A stretch of DNA of 64,000 bases from Hyphomicrobium sp. (GTDB taxonomy: Bacteria; Pseudomonadota; Alphaproteobacteria; Rhizobiales; Hyphomicrobiaceae), in contig JABFRT010000004.1 of the NCBI GenBank assembly GCA_013141015.1, positions 1 to 64,000 on the forward strand, read 5' to 3'. How positions within the stretch are numbered: the first letter of the stretch is position 1; each line of letters starts with the position of its first letter. Position numbers and translations under genes: made by a program. Positions 54,623 through 63,138 of this stretch are shown here, piece after piece. The notes under the pieces were generated by a model, which saw only the letters and a list, made by a program, of their open reading frames with translations, did not search any database and was not told the origin of the DNA.

Positions 54623-56214
54623 CAGATCATCTCCTCGGCCTTGCGCTTCTTTGCCTCTTTATCGAGGCGGCGCTTGTAGTCTTGGCGGAACTGCAAATTA
54701 TCTTTTGGCACGTCTTCCCAAACGCCGGACGTGTGCCCCGTTCCAACACCTTCGAAAAAGGCCTTCATGGTATCGAAGCGCGATTTGCCAGCCATCGCCG
54801 CGTTGACAACTTGCGCCATTGACCCGGCACCGGCCGGTCCCATCAGAGGGCGTGCTGATATGAGGTTAGTGAAATAGAGTGCTGGGATCGCCATCTCCTT
54901 GGCCTTCTGCACAACCGGCGTTGTGCCGATGGCGAGGTCGGGCTTAAACTCGCGCATGGCTGCGATGTCTTGCTCGAGTGACGCGCGGAACGTCACATGC
55001 ACGCCCTTGGCTTCCAGCCATTCGCGGTCCACGTCCGACCAGCGCGTACGAGGGCAAGCAGTGCCGACATAATGCACACGCGCGCCGCTTTCGATCAGCA
55101 GCCGGGCGACAAGAAGCTCCGAGCCTTCGTAGCCTGACAGCGTGATGCGGCCATCAATCGGCATTTTGGAGAGAGCCGCTTTGATGATCGGAAGAATCCG
55201 GGCCTTTGCGGCATCGATCTTCGCGTCCTCGACATTACAGGCGCGGCCGATGCTTTCGAGCCAGGCGGCGGTGCCGTCGTAGCCAACAGGCGCAGACCCG
55301 ACGACCGTGCGCCCCGCCGCTTCAAATTCACGAATGGATGCTGTGTAAAACGGATGGATGGCGGCGACTGCTGAGCAATCGAGAGCGCTGTAGAGTTCGC
55401 GCCATTCGCGCGTCGGCACAACAGGTCCGGCGGCCAAACCAAGGGGCTCCAGTAGCATGCCGATGCCGACCGGATCGGCCGGGAACATTTCGCCGAGCAG
55501 CGTCACCGTCGGCTTTGAACTCACCCCGCCGCGTGGCGTCAAAACCGGACCGTGCTCTGCCTCGCGGCGCGCAAATTTCAGCATTGCGCCAGCGAGCACG
55601 TCTTTCGCTTCCGCGTGCGTCGGCACACCAAATCCTGGGACATCAATGCCAATAATGCGCACGCCATTGATCTCATCCGGCAGCAGTTGCAACGGCACAC
55701 CGGACGCCGTCGGCACGCACAGATTGATGATCACGACCGAATCGTACTTGTCGGCATCCGCGATTTTGAAAACCGCCTCGCGGATATCTTCAAACAACTT
55801 ACCCGTGACCAGTGTTTCCGAATTGAACGGCACGTACCCGACCGTGCGGCGTGCGCCATAGAAGTGCGACGTGAATGTCAAGCCATACACACAGCACGCC
55901 GAGCCCGAGAGAATGGTTGCCGTGCGGCGCATCCGCAGCCCGACGCGAAGCGCGCCGAAGGCCGGACACATGCTTTGCGGCTGATCGTGCGGGCCTTGCG
56001 GATAGTCGGCTGCGTAGCGCTCAAGCGTTTCACTTTTTCCCGCAGATGCGGCTGCGCGGCGCATTTCATCCTTGCCGCCGTGACAGCCTGCGCCATCGGC
56101 GCCAGCCAATTGCGCCGGGCCGGGAGATGCCACCACGTCCGGCGTCGCGAGATCGTAGGCCACCTCTGACGAGGCCCCCTGCGGCTCACTGATTTTGCTC
56201 TCTAACGCGGTCAT
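54622..56214 (-). CDS. bchY: chlorophyllide a reductase subunit Y
   Basis: A 530-residue nitrogenase-like subunit and partner of BchZ. Cluster-ligating cysteines are seen in '[12 protein letters not shown]', '[20 protein letters not shown]' and 'NLCVPTASG'. The rest matches the BchY fold, including '[22 protein letters not shown]' style segments and '[19 protein letters not shown]' (both only partly quoted). The first 80 residues are variable. It follows bchX by 29 bases. Confidence 0.97.
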   Translation of the reverse strand: MTALESKISEPQGASSEVAYDLATPDVVASPGPAQLAGADGAGCHGGKDEMRRAAASAGKSETLERYAADYPQGPHDQPQSMCPAFGALRVGLRMRRTATILSGSACCVYGLTFTSHFYGARRTVGYVPFNSETLVTGKLFEDIREAVFKIADADKYDSVVIINLCVPTASGVPLQLLPDEINGVRIIGIDVPGFGVPTHAEAKDVLAGAMLKFARREAEHGPVLTPRGGVSSKPTVTLLGEMFPADPVGIGMLLEPLGLAAGPVVPTREWRELYSALDCSAVAAIHPFYTASIREFEAAGRTVVGSAPVGYDGTAAWLESIGRACNVEDAKIDAAKARILPIIKAALSKMPIDGRITLSGYEGSELLVARLLIESGARVHYVGTACPRTRWSDVDREWLEAKGVHVTFRASLEQDIAAMREFKPDLAIGTTPVVQKAKEMAIPALYFTNLISARPLMGPAGAGSMAQVVNAAMAGKSRFDTMKAFFEGVGTGHTSGVWEDVPKDNLQFRQDYKRRLDKEAKKRKAEEMI

Positions 56215-56243
56215 GTTGGCAGTTGCCTAGTGAGATTTCTTTT

Positions 56244-57266
56244 TCAAACAGCTTCGTAAACAACTTCGAGCGACGGCTTTTTCACAACTGTTCCGCCGCA
56301 CATATCCTCGAACGATGCCGGCTGCAGCGTCACGCCGCGCCCGACGGCATCGGCCTTGAACAAGCCGAGCAAGCCATCTTGGGTCAGAGGTTTTGGGCGT
56401 ACCGGCGGCGCACCGGCGACATTGGCGGCGAGTTCTGAGAACAGAGGACCCCATTCGCTTTCAGCCGTGCCGATGATCTGATAATTGGCGCTCTTGCGGC
56501 GGATATCTTCATGCGCGGGGATAGCGGCGAGGACCGGAATGCCTACAGCTTCCGCGAAGGCTTTGGCTTCACCGGTGCCGTCGTCTTTATTGATGACCAT
56601 GCCGGCGACCCCGACGTTGCCGCCGAGTTTACGGAAATACTCAACCGCCGAGCAGACATTGTTGGCCACATACAGCGATTGCAAATCGTTGGAGCCGACG
56701 ACGATGACTTTCTGGCACATGTCGCGTGCAATCGGCAGGCCGAATCCGCCGCATACGACGTCGCCAAGAAAATCCAGCAAGACGTAGTCAAAACCCCATT
56801 CATGGAAGCCGAGCTTTTCGAGCAGCTCAAAACCGTGGATGATGCCGCGTCCTCCGCATCCGCGGCCGACTTCTGGGCCACCCAATTCCATCGCGAACAC
56901 GCCATCGCGCTTGAAGCAGACGTCGGAAATCTTGACGTCTTCGCCGGCCGCTTTCTTTTTCGCCGAAGTTTCGATGATCGTCGGAGTAGCGCGGCCGCCA
57001 AACAGCAGAGACGTCGTATCGCTTTTGGGATCGCAGCCGATCAGAAGCACACGCTTGCCCTGCTCAGCCATCATGTATGAAAGATTAGCGAGCGCGAAAC
57101 TCTTGCCGCTGCCGCCCTTGCCGTAGATCGCAATGATCTGCGTTTCCTTTTTGGCGCTGCCCACCTGCGGCACCGGATCGGGCTCAACAGATGCTTCGGC
57201 GCGGAGGAAATCCGCCATCGTCGGCGCCTGTTTCGGCACGACTGCAAGTCCGCCACATGCGCTCAT
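56244..57266 (-). CDS. bchX: chlorophyllide a reductase iron protein X
   Basis: A 340-residue NifH-like ATPase that feeds electrons to BchYZ. It has the P-loop YGKGGSGKSFA, switch residues 'IGCDPKSDTT', and the two bridging cysteines in 'EVGRGCGGRGI' and 'GDVVCGGFGLP'. ATG 57266 overlaps the bchC stop by four bases. The C-terminus carries the usual BchX extension relative to NifH. Confidence 0.97.
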   Translation of the reverse strand: MSACGGLAVVPKQAPTMADFLRAEASVEPDPVPQVGSAKKETQIIAIYGKGGSGKSFALANLSYMMAEQGKRVLLIGCDPKSDTTSLLFGGRATPTIIETSAKKKAAGEDVKISDVCFKRDGVFAMELGGPEVGRGCGGRGIIHGFELLEKLGFHEWGFDYVLLDFLGDVVCGGFGLPIARDMCQKVIVVGSNDLQSLYVANNVCSAVEYFRKLGGNVGVAGMVINKDDGTGEAKAFAEAVGIPVLAAIPAHEDIRRKSANYQIIGTAESEWGPLFSELAANVAGAPPVRPKPLTQDGLLGLFKADAVGRGVTLQPASFEDMCGGTVVKKPSLEVVYEAV

Positions 57267-58219
57267 GAGAGTGCTCTCCAATCGAGAATCATTTTCAGGC
57301 AAGCCGGGTCGTCGAATGCTGTTTGATAGGCGCTGTCGGCCTGCCGGGGGTCGCCGCGATGTGTAATCAAGTCATCAAGCGACAAGTATCCCGCCTCAAC
57401 GAGTTCGCGTACCGCCACAAGATCAGGCTCCGCCCACTCAGCGGCAACACGCAGGCGCGCTTCCCGCATGAAGGCCGGTGGAAATGCGAAGCTCAGCGGC
57501 GCACTGTAAAAGCCGGCAAGCACCACTTCACCGCCGCGCGCGAGCCTGGAAATCAACGTGTTCAGCAAGCCGCTATCGCCGCTGACGTCATAAATTGACT
57601 GGTAGTCGCGGCGCGGATCGCTATCTGGATCGACGACGCTGTAACCGGCAGCACCCGATGCGCGGTTTGGATTCTTTTCCCAGACCACCGGCGCAGGCGA
57701 CCCCCGCGCAATTGCAACGCGGGCCAACAGACGTCCGAGAACGCCGTGACCAACAATCAATTGCGGATGCAGGGCGCCGGGCGCCGCAAGCGCGTGATAG
57801 GCGGTTGCGGCAAGCGCAAACAGAACGCCTTGTTCACCAAGATCTGCATCAAATCGCATGGTCCGCTTTTCAGCGACCACAAGGCGCGACGCTGATCCTC
57901 CGAAAAGGCCGCGCACATCGCCGAAACAACGGGCACCGGGAACAAAGACCCGGTCGCCAACGCGAAGCGAGGAATTCGACTGCGCGGACGCTACACGCCC
58001 CACAGACTCATACCCCGGGACCAGAGGATAACCCATGCCCGGAAACGCCGGCATTTCACCAGACCACAGCAGCCGTTCCGTACCGGTCGAAATACCGCTC
58101 CACTCGACATCGACAACGATGTCCCCGTCGGCTGGCTCCGACAATGGAAGCTGCCGGAGCACGAGGCGCCGTGGCTCTTCGAGCACGACAGCGACAGCAC
58201 TTCTCCCTGCATCAGCCAT
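57263..58219 (-). CDS. bchC: bacteriochlorophyllide a dehydrogenase BchC
   Basis: A 318-residue zinc-less medium-chain dehydrogenase that oxidises the 3-hydroxyethyl group to acetyl in bacteriochlorophyll a synthesis. Features: 'VEWSGISTGTERLLWSG', 'MGYPLVPGYESVGRV', 'ALHPQLIVGHGVLGRLLARV' (nucleotide fold) and 'VVLAGFYSAPLSF'. ATG 58219 matches the family start. It is transcribed from a promoter that overlaps the end of crtF and, by readthrough, from crtE. Confidence 0.94.
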   Translation of the reverse strand: MADAGRSAVAVVLEEPRRLVLRQLPLSEPADGDIVVDVEWSGISTGTERLLWSGEMPAFPGMGYPLVPGYESVGRVASAQSNSSLRVGDRVFVPGARCFGDVRGLFGGSASRLVVAEKRTMRFDADLGEQGVLFALAATAYHALAAPGALHPQLIVGHGVLGRLLARVAIARGSPAPVVWEKNPNRASGAAGYSVVDPDSDPRRDYQSIYDVSGDSGLLNTLISRLARGGEVVLAGFYSAPLSFAFPPAFMREARLRVAAEWAEPDLVAVRELVEAGYLSLDDLITHRGDPRQADSAYQTAFDDPACLKMILDWRALS

Positions 58220-58263
58220 GTTGCGGCTTTCAATGTTTGTTGAGGATGCACCCTGCACCCCAG

Positions 58264-58295
58264 CGTCACTCTACGCTGACACTTTATGATGTCAA
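58264..58295 (-). promoter_or_regulatory. bchC promoter with PpsR/CrtJ-like site
   Basis: On the minus strand, TTGACA (58295-58290), a 16-bp spacer and TAGAGT (58273-58268) form a sigma-70-type promoter. A PpsR-like palindrome TGTC-N10-GACG (58281-58264; one base off TGT-N12-ACA) covers the -10 element. Aerobic repression of bchC by CrtJ/PpsR through such sites is known in Rhodobacter. Confidence 0.65.
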
Positions 58296-59468
58296 GTTAG
58301 CTTTACGCTTTTTTGCGTCAACATGGGCGATAACCAAGCTGCATTGCAGCGGAAGATTGGTTTTGCGCTGCGCCACACCCTCGAATCCGGCAGCTACAAG
58401 CATCTGGCCGATAACGGCGGCTGTCCGCGCGCGCCCAGACCCCATCGCCATCAAATAGAAATTAAAATAGGCGTCCCCAACAGCCGCCGCCCGATCCGCG
58501 CCGGCCATAGGTTCCGCAATCAGCAAGGCCCCACCCGGCGCTATGACTTGGCGGAGACGTCGTAGCAACTGCATCACCGCATCGTCGTCATGGTCGTGGA
58601 CGATCCGCACCAGCGATATCAGATCGGCACCCTGGGGCAGCGGATCGAGAAAAAAGTCGCCCCCAATCGCCGTCGCGCGCGAATTCAAACCGCGTGCCTC
58701 AAAGTTCTTCCGCGCCCGCTCAGCAACCGCTGGCACATCAAAGAGCGTCATCTCCAAGTGCGGCGCGCGCTCGGCGGCGCTGAGCAGAAACGTGCCCTCA
58801 CCGCCGCCAATATCCAGTATCTTGTGATGCTTCCCAACCGGATAGGCGTCGAGTATCTGGCCCGACACCAAAGCCTGCGACTGCGACATCAGTTGCGTGT
58901 AGCCGGCAACATCACTTCCCGTCAGGCGATGCGGATCCTCAACGCAATATGACCAGTACTGCGAAAGGTTCGAGGCCTTCACCTCTCCGCGCAACAGGGC
59001 CACCGGATCTGCCATATCGGCATAGAATAGAGAGTGATGCTCAATCATGCGCATCACGCCCGCATTGCCAGCAATGGCCGCACCGCGAAAACCCAGGCAA
59101 TAGCGATTGTCCCGCAGAGAGGTGACAAGACCAAGTGCGGCAGCACCCGCCAACAACCGTTGCGCCGCATCTGGCCGAAGACCCATCAGCTGAGCCAAGC
59201 CGTCTAGCGTCTGCGTGCCGGAGCTCAAGTGATCGAACAGACGCAGCTGCACGCACGCCAGCAAAATCTGCGAATAGACAAAGCCAGCCACCAGATCAAA
59301 AACGTCGCCGGAACTTTTGCGGGCAATACCGCGAGATATTGGTATTTTAGACGCCAAATGCTGGAATTTTTGACTCATCAGCAGGCGTGAGCGCAGGCTG
59401 CAATAGCGCTCAAATAGTGCGCTCGAAACATGGGGCGCGGCGGCTGGCCAAGCAAATCGCATCAACAC
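58284..59468 (-). CDS. crtF: hydroxyneurosporene/demethylspheroidene O-methyltransferase CrtF
   Basis: A 394-residue SAM-dependent O-methyltransferase that methylates the C-1 hydroxyl of acyclic carotenoids. It has a dimerisation domain of about 200 residues (VYSQILLACVQLRLFDHL) and the SAM fold with 'KILDIGGGEGTFLLSAA', 'MTLFDVPAVAERARKNF' and 'GGALLIAEPMAG'. It follows crtE by 17 bases. Its last bases contain the bchC promoter. Confidence 0.93.
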   Translation of the reverse strand: MLMRFAWPAAAPHVSSALFERYCSLRSRLLMSQKFQHLASKIPISRGIARKSSGDVFDLVAGFVYSQILLACVQLRLFDHLSSGTQTLDGLAQLMGLRPDAAQRLLAGAAALGLVTSLRDNRYCLGFRGAAIAGNAGVMRMIEHHSLFYADMADPVALLRGEVKASNLSQYWSYCVEDPHRLTGSDVAGYTQLMSQSQALVSGQILDAYPVGKHHKILDIGGGEGTFLLSAAERAPHLEMTLFDVPAVAERARKNFEARGLNSRATAIGGDFFLDPLPQGADLISLVRIVHDHDDDAVMQLLRRLRQVIAPGGALLIAEPMAGADRAAAVGDAYFNFYLMAMGSGRARTAAVIGQMLVAAGFEGVAQRKTNLPLQCSLVIAHVDAKKRKANLTS

Positions 59469-59485
59469 CCTCCGCCGGCACGAGC

Positions 59486-60358
59486 TTATGCGGCGCGGCG
59501 AACCAATCCTTCGGGCAAGAAGCGGCTGGATTGTGCCAGGATTGCCTTGCGCAGTTCAGCTGCCCCCGGGCATGCCGGAATGGAGTCGATCGCGCCTTCA
59601 AGCAGCAACTTCAAGCGGCACACCGCGCCATCAAGACCAAGTTCCCGCAATGCGTTCGGCCGGCCGTTCAGCGCATCCTGGCCACATGGCTTACCCCAGG
59701 CCTCCGGATCAGCCAGCATATCTTGGATATCGTCTGCGACCTGATAGGCCTCGCCGATCCGCTCACCCAGCACCACCCACGGCTCAGGCGCGTAGCCCGC
59801 AGCAATCGCACCGGACGCCGTCGCAGCAGCAAATAGCGAACCGGTTTTGGCGCGATGATAAGCGTCAAGCGAGATGATCGACGGTTCGCATTCCCAGGCT
59901 TGTCCCGCAATAATGCCATGCGACACGCCTGAGAACCTCGACAAATTGAGGATCAGGCCCGGCAGGCGCTCAGGCGCCGCCACAGCACTGCGCGCCAAAA
60001 CTTCGAACGCCAACACGATCAAGCCATCACCGGTCAGGATGGCCTCGCATTCGCCACAGGCAGAATGCACAGACGGCTTGCCCCGCCGCGTTTGCGCATT
60101 GTCGAATGCTGGCAAATCGTCGTGAACAAGTGAACCACAGTGCATCAACTCAATCGCAACGGCCGCTGCGTCAGATATTTGAGGCCGATCATCCCCGCAC
60201 GCCTGTGCAACAGCCAAACAGAGCCGCGGCCGAATGCGCGCGCCGCCAGGAAAGACGGCGTAACGTATCGCCGCGGCAAGTTTGGGAGGACTTTCTGGGA
60301 CCTCCGCCCGCTGGATAGCCGCTTCAAGTGCCTGCTCAATGCGTTGAGTGACATCCAT
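59486..60358 (-). CDS. crtE: geranylgeranyl diphosphate synthase CrtE
   Basis: A 290-residue trans-prenyltransferase giving the C20 precursor for carotenoids and the bacteriochlorophyll tail. The first Asp-rich motif is SLVHDDLPAFDN and the second YQVADDIQDM; GGARIRPRL and 'RRGKPSVH' also match. The ATG at 60358 (AAGGGG upstream) is the family start MDVTQRIE. It is the first gene of the crtEF-bchCXYZ-puf series. Confidence 0.95.
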   Translation of the reverse strand: MDVTQRIEQALEAAIQRAEVPESPPKLAAAIRYAVFPGGARIRPRLCLAVAQACGDDRPQISDAAAVAIELMHCGSLVHDDLPAFDNAQTRRGKPSVHSACGECEAILTGDGLIVLAFEVLARSAVAAPERLPGLILNLSRFSGVSHGIIAGQAWECEPSIISLDAYHRAKTGSLFAAATASGAIAAGYAPEPWVVLGERIGEAYQVADDIQDMLADPEAWGKPCGQDALNGRPNALRELGLDGAVCRLKLLLEGAIDSIPACPGAAELRKAILAQSSRFLPEGLVRRAA

Positions 60359-60407
60359 GACGAACCCCTTGCGCGCGAAGCTGTAAAAACATTTAGTCGC
60401 AATAGAC

Positions 60408-60425
60408 TGTCCAATAGTATAGACA
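60408..60425. promoter_or_regulatory. PpsR/CrtJ operator between crtE and crtD
   Basis: TGTC-N10-GACA, an exact match to TGT-N12-ACA, inside a larger dyad with outer arms CAATAG/CTATTG (60400-60431). On the crtE strand the site contains a -10-like TATACT with TTGCGA 18 bp upstream, so binding should block crtE transcription. Confidence 0.8.
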
Positions 60426-60473
60426 CTATTGCCGGAGCATCGCAATGACAATGTTTGCTGAATGGCTGTGGCG

Positions 60474-62015
60474 ATGACAAAAGCGCACGCAGTCGTTGTT
60501 GGCGCCGGTATCGCCGGATTGACCGCTGCCATCGATCTGGCCGTTGCCGGTTTCGACGTCACGGTCGTCGAACGCGCGCCATCGCCCGGCGGCAAGATGC
60601 GCCAAGTCCAAGCTGGCGGCGCGGTCATCGACGCCGGACCAACGGTACTGACGATGGCCCGCGTGTTTGAGGAGCTGTTCGCCAGTGCTGGCGCGAAGCT
60701 CTCTGATTACGTCAGCCTCGAGCCCTTACAAATTCTGGCCCGCCATGCCTGGACCGACGGATCGATCCTCGATCTTTTCGCGGACCGCGAACGGTCGGCC
60801 TCGGCCATCGCCAAGTTCTCAGATGCCCGCGAAGCCGATGGCTTCCTCAAATTCTGCAAGCGAGCCGAAGGCATTTTCAAAACTCTTGAAGACTCCTTCA
60901 TCCGTAGCGAAAGCCCGACGCCTGTGTCGCTTGCCCTGCAATCCGGAATCACAGGGCTCGGCGATTTATGGCGCATTTCGCCGTTCACGACTCTATGGAG
61001 TGCGCTTGGCAATTCGTTCCGCGATCCGCGATTGCGCCAGTTGTTTGGGCGTTACGCCACCTATTGCGGGTCATCTCCATTCGAGGCGCCCGCAACTCTC
61101 ATGTTAGTCGCCGACGTCGAGCGCCAGGGCGTGTGGACGGTCAACGGCGGCATGCAGCGCCTGGCTGCAGCGCTTGCGGCACTCGCCACAGACCGTGGCG
61201 TCGTGTTCCGCTACGACAGTGACGTGACCGGCGTGGTGGTTACCCCATCAGGCGTTCAAGGCGTTACACTTACTGGCGGTGAGACTGTTCCGGCCAGTTT
61301 TGTCGTCCTTAATGCAGACCCAGAAGCCGTCGCGGGCGGGCACTTTGGCCGCGATGCAAAAGGCGCTGTCTCCGTTGCCGCCAACGCTGTGCGATCATTA
61401 TCGGCCATCACAGTTGCGCTGACGGCGAAGACCAAAGGCTTCCCCCTGCACCGGCACAACGTGTTCTTTTCGAGCGATTACAAACGAGAATTTGACGACA
61501 TATTCAAAGCCCGCAGGCTGCCCACCGACCCAACAATCTATATCTGCGCCTCTGACCGCCACGACTGGTATGATGCGGCATTTGAAGATCGGGAACGCCT
61601 GCTGTGCCTGATCAACGCACCAGCCATCGGCGACACCTATTCCTTCGGCAGCGGGGAGATCCAGCAATGCCTCGATCGCATGTTTGCGCAGCTCAAGCGC
61701 TATGGCCTGGACGTGGACACGACGAGCGAAGAAAAGATCATCACAACGCCCAACGGCTTCAATCACCTTTTTCCAGCGACCGGTGGCGCACTCTATGGGC
61801 AGGCGTCCCACGGATGGACGGCCTCGTTCAACAGACCACATGCCCGGACAAAAATCCCGCATCTCTATCTGGCGGGCGGCGCGACACACCCGGGGCCGGG
61901 TGTGCCGATGGCGGCGCTCTCGGGGCGGTTTGCAGCCCGGGCGGCGACGGCAGACCGGGATTCTCAGCGCCGGTTGATCGGAATGGCTACGCCTGGTGGT
62001 ACGTCGACGCCCTGA
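60474..62015 (+). CDS. crtD: carotenoid 3,4-desaturase (methoxyneurosporene dehydrogenase) CrtD
   Basis: A 513-residue FAD-dependent phytoene-desaturase-like enzyme that adds the C-3,4 double bond in spheroidene or spirilloxanthin synthesis. It has the N-terminal dinucleotide fold VVVGAGIAGLTAAIDLA, 'GGKMRQV', 'DAGPTVLTM' and the C-terminal flavin motif 'GGATHPGPGVPMAALSG'. It is named CrtD and not CrtI because it is paired with crtC. ATG 60462 in frame would add four residues. Its 3' end overlaps the crtC frame. Confidence 0.9.
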   Translation: MTKAHAVVVGAGIAGLTAAIDLAVAGFDVTVVERAPSPGGKMRQVQAGGAVIDAGPTVLTMARVFEELFASAGAKLSDYVSLEPLQILARHAWTDGSILDLFADRERSASAIAKFSDAREADGFLKFCKRAEGIFKTLEDSFIRSESPTPVSLALQSGITGLGDLWRISPFTTLWSALGNSFRDPRLRQLFGRYATYCGSSPFEAPATLMLVADVERQGVWTVNGGMQRLAAALAALATDRGVVFRYDSDVTGVVVTPSGVQGVTLTGGETVPASFVVLNADPEAVAGGHFGRDAKGAVSVAANAVRSLSAITVALTAKTKGFPLHRHNVFFSSDYKREFDDIFKARRLPTDPTIYICASDRHDWYDAAFEDRERLLCLINAPAIGDTYSFGSGEIQQCLDRMFAQLKRYGLDVDTTSEEKIITTPNGFNHLFPATGGALYGQASHGWTASFNRPHARTKIPHLYLAGGATHPGPGVPMAALSGRFAARAATADRDSQRRLIGMATPGGTSTP

Positions 62016-62896
62016 GCCACGACGGCCAATTCGGACTGACAGTCATCGCGCTGATCGGCAGCGTGTTTTCACCTTACTATGCCCGCGCGCGCCGCAAAGG
62101 GCTTGGCGATCCGTTCAACTTCGCCGCCATGAATGTTGCGCTCTATGGCGCGCGCGGCAAGCGTTGGGCCATGACCGAGCGTGGCCGCCATGATCTCACG
62201 CGCGACGACGACACGCTGCGCATTGGCTCCAGTTCCATGACTTGGAACGCGAACGGATTGACGATTGATATCGATGAAGTGGGCGTACCGGTCCCCAAAC
62301 GCATCAGAGGCCAGATTAGGCTCCATCCCTCCGCCATCCAGCCAACAGCGTTCGCGCTCGACGACGCCGGTCATCATATGTGGCAACCGATTGCGCCGCT
62401 GGCTGCCGTCGACGTCCATCTCACGGCGCCCGAGCTCACATGGAAAGGTCACGGCTACTTCGACCGTAACACTGGTAATGGCCCGCTGGAGGATACCTTT
62501 CAGCACTGGCACTGGTCGCGCGCTTCAATAGCAGGCTCAGCGAAGCTGTTCTATGATGTGACGCCCCGCGCCGGCGCGCCACGGCAATTGGCGCTGAGCG
62601 TCGATGGGGCTGGATCGGCACGCGCAATCGCTTTGCCGCCGCCCACCGTAGAACTTCCATCCACAGGCTGGCGCATCGAGCGAGCAACGCACAGCGATGC
62701 GGGAAGCCACGCGCGCGTCATCTCAACACTCGAAGACACGCCTTTCTATGCCCGCTCGATTGTATCGAGTTGCATCGATGGACGGCCCGCGGTTTCAATG
62801 CATGAAAGCCTGAATCTCGACCGCTTCCGCTCGCCCATCGTCCAAGCCATGTTGCCATTCCGTATGCCGCGCCGCGCACGTCAATCGGCTGGCTGA
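61814..62896 (+). CDS. crtC: carotenoid 1,2-hydratase CrtC
   Basis: Adds water to the C-1,2 bond of neurosporene or lycopene. The conserved core begins at GYAWWYVDALSHDG (base 61985 on) and includes 'FIGSVFSPYYARAR'-like 'LIGSVFSPYYA', 'NVALYGARGKRWAMTERG' and 'GHGYFDRNTGNGPLEDTF'. From ATG 61814 the protein is 360 aa. That ATG is the only standard start codon (ATG/GTG/TTG) in frame between 61814 and the core, giving a 202-base overlap with crtD and about 57 residues with no family likeness. A non-standard start or a frameshift from crtD is an alternative. The 3' end overlaps a small gene on the other strand by 16 bases. Confidence 0.88.
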   Translation: MDGLVQQTTCPDKNPASLSGGRRDTPGAGCADGGALGAVCSPGGDGRPGFSAPVDRNGYAWWYVDALSHDGQFGLTVIALIGSVFSPYYARARRKGLGDPFNFAAMNVALYGARGKRWAMTERGRHDLTRDDDTLRIGSSSMTWNANGLTIDIDEVGVPVPKRIRGQIRLHPSAIQPTAFALDDAGHHMWQPIAPLAAVDVHLTAPELTWKGHGYFDRNTGNGPLEDTFQHWHWSRASIAGSAKLFYDVTPRAGAPRQLALSVDGAGSARAIALPPPTVELPSTGWRIERATHSDAGSHARVISTLEDTPFYARSIVSSCIDGRPAVSMHESLNLDRFRSPIVQAMLPFRMPRRARQSAG

Positions 62897-63039
62897 TTTT
62901 TTTCTTGCTCAAATTGGCTGTCCTCGCGCTTAGCGCGTAACCGGTCCAAGCGGCGGCATTGCCATTCAAGGATCAGCCAGCCGATGACAAAGGCCAGCAC
63001 CACGAACAACTCAGAAAAAGCCAGTGGCCACGTGCTCAT
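62881..63039 (-). CDS. small one-TM membrane protein
   Basis: A 52-residue protein: MSTWPLAFSELFVVLAFVIGW is mostly a single membrane helix, followed by a charged tail (RRLDRLRAKREDSQFEQEK). No family name is known to me. It lies 100 bases downstream of dxs on the same strand and its 3' end overlaps crtC. An upstream in-frame start at 63105 is less likely. Confidence 0.55.
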   Translation of the reverse strand: MSTWPLAFSELFVVLAFVIGWLILEWQCRRLDRLRAKREDSQFEQEKNQPAD

Positions 63040-63138
63040 GAGGCATCCAATCCCGGCACGCAGGTTGCACCCGCGCTGGAAACGCTGAAAGCTGCTACCG
63101 CCCAATCATGAAACCGGCAGCGCACCGGGATCACACCT

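Noticed and set aside
53792-54679. A 295-residue open frame on the plus strand
   Set aside because: Antisense to bchZ; composition is that of a shadow frame.
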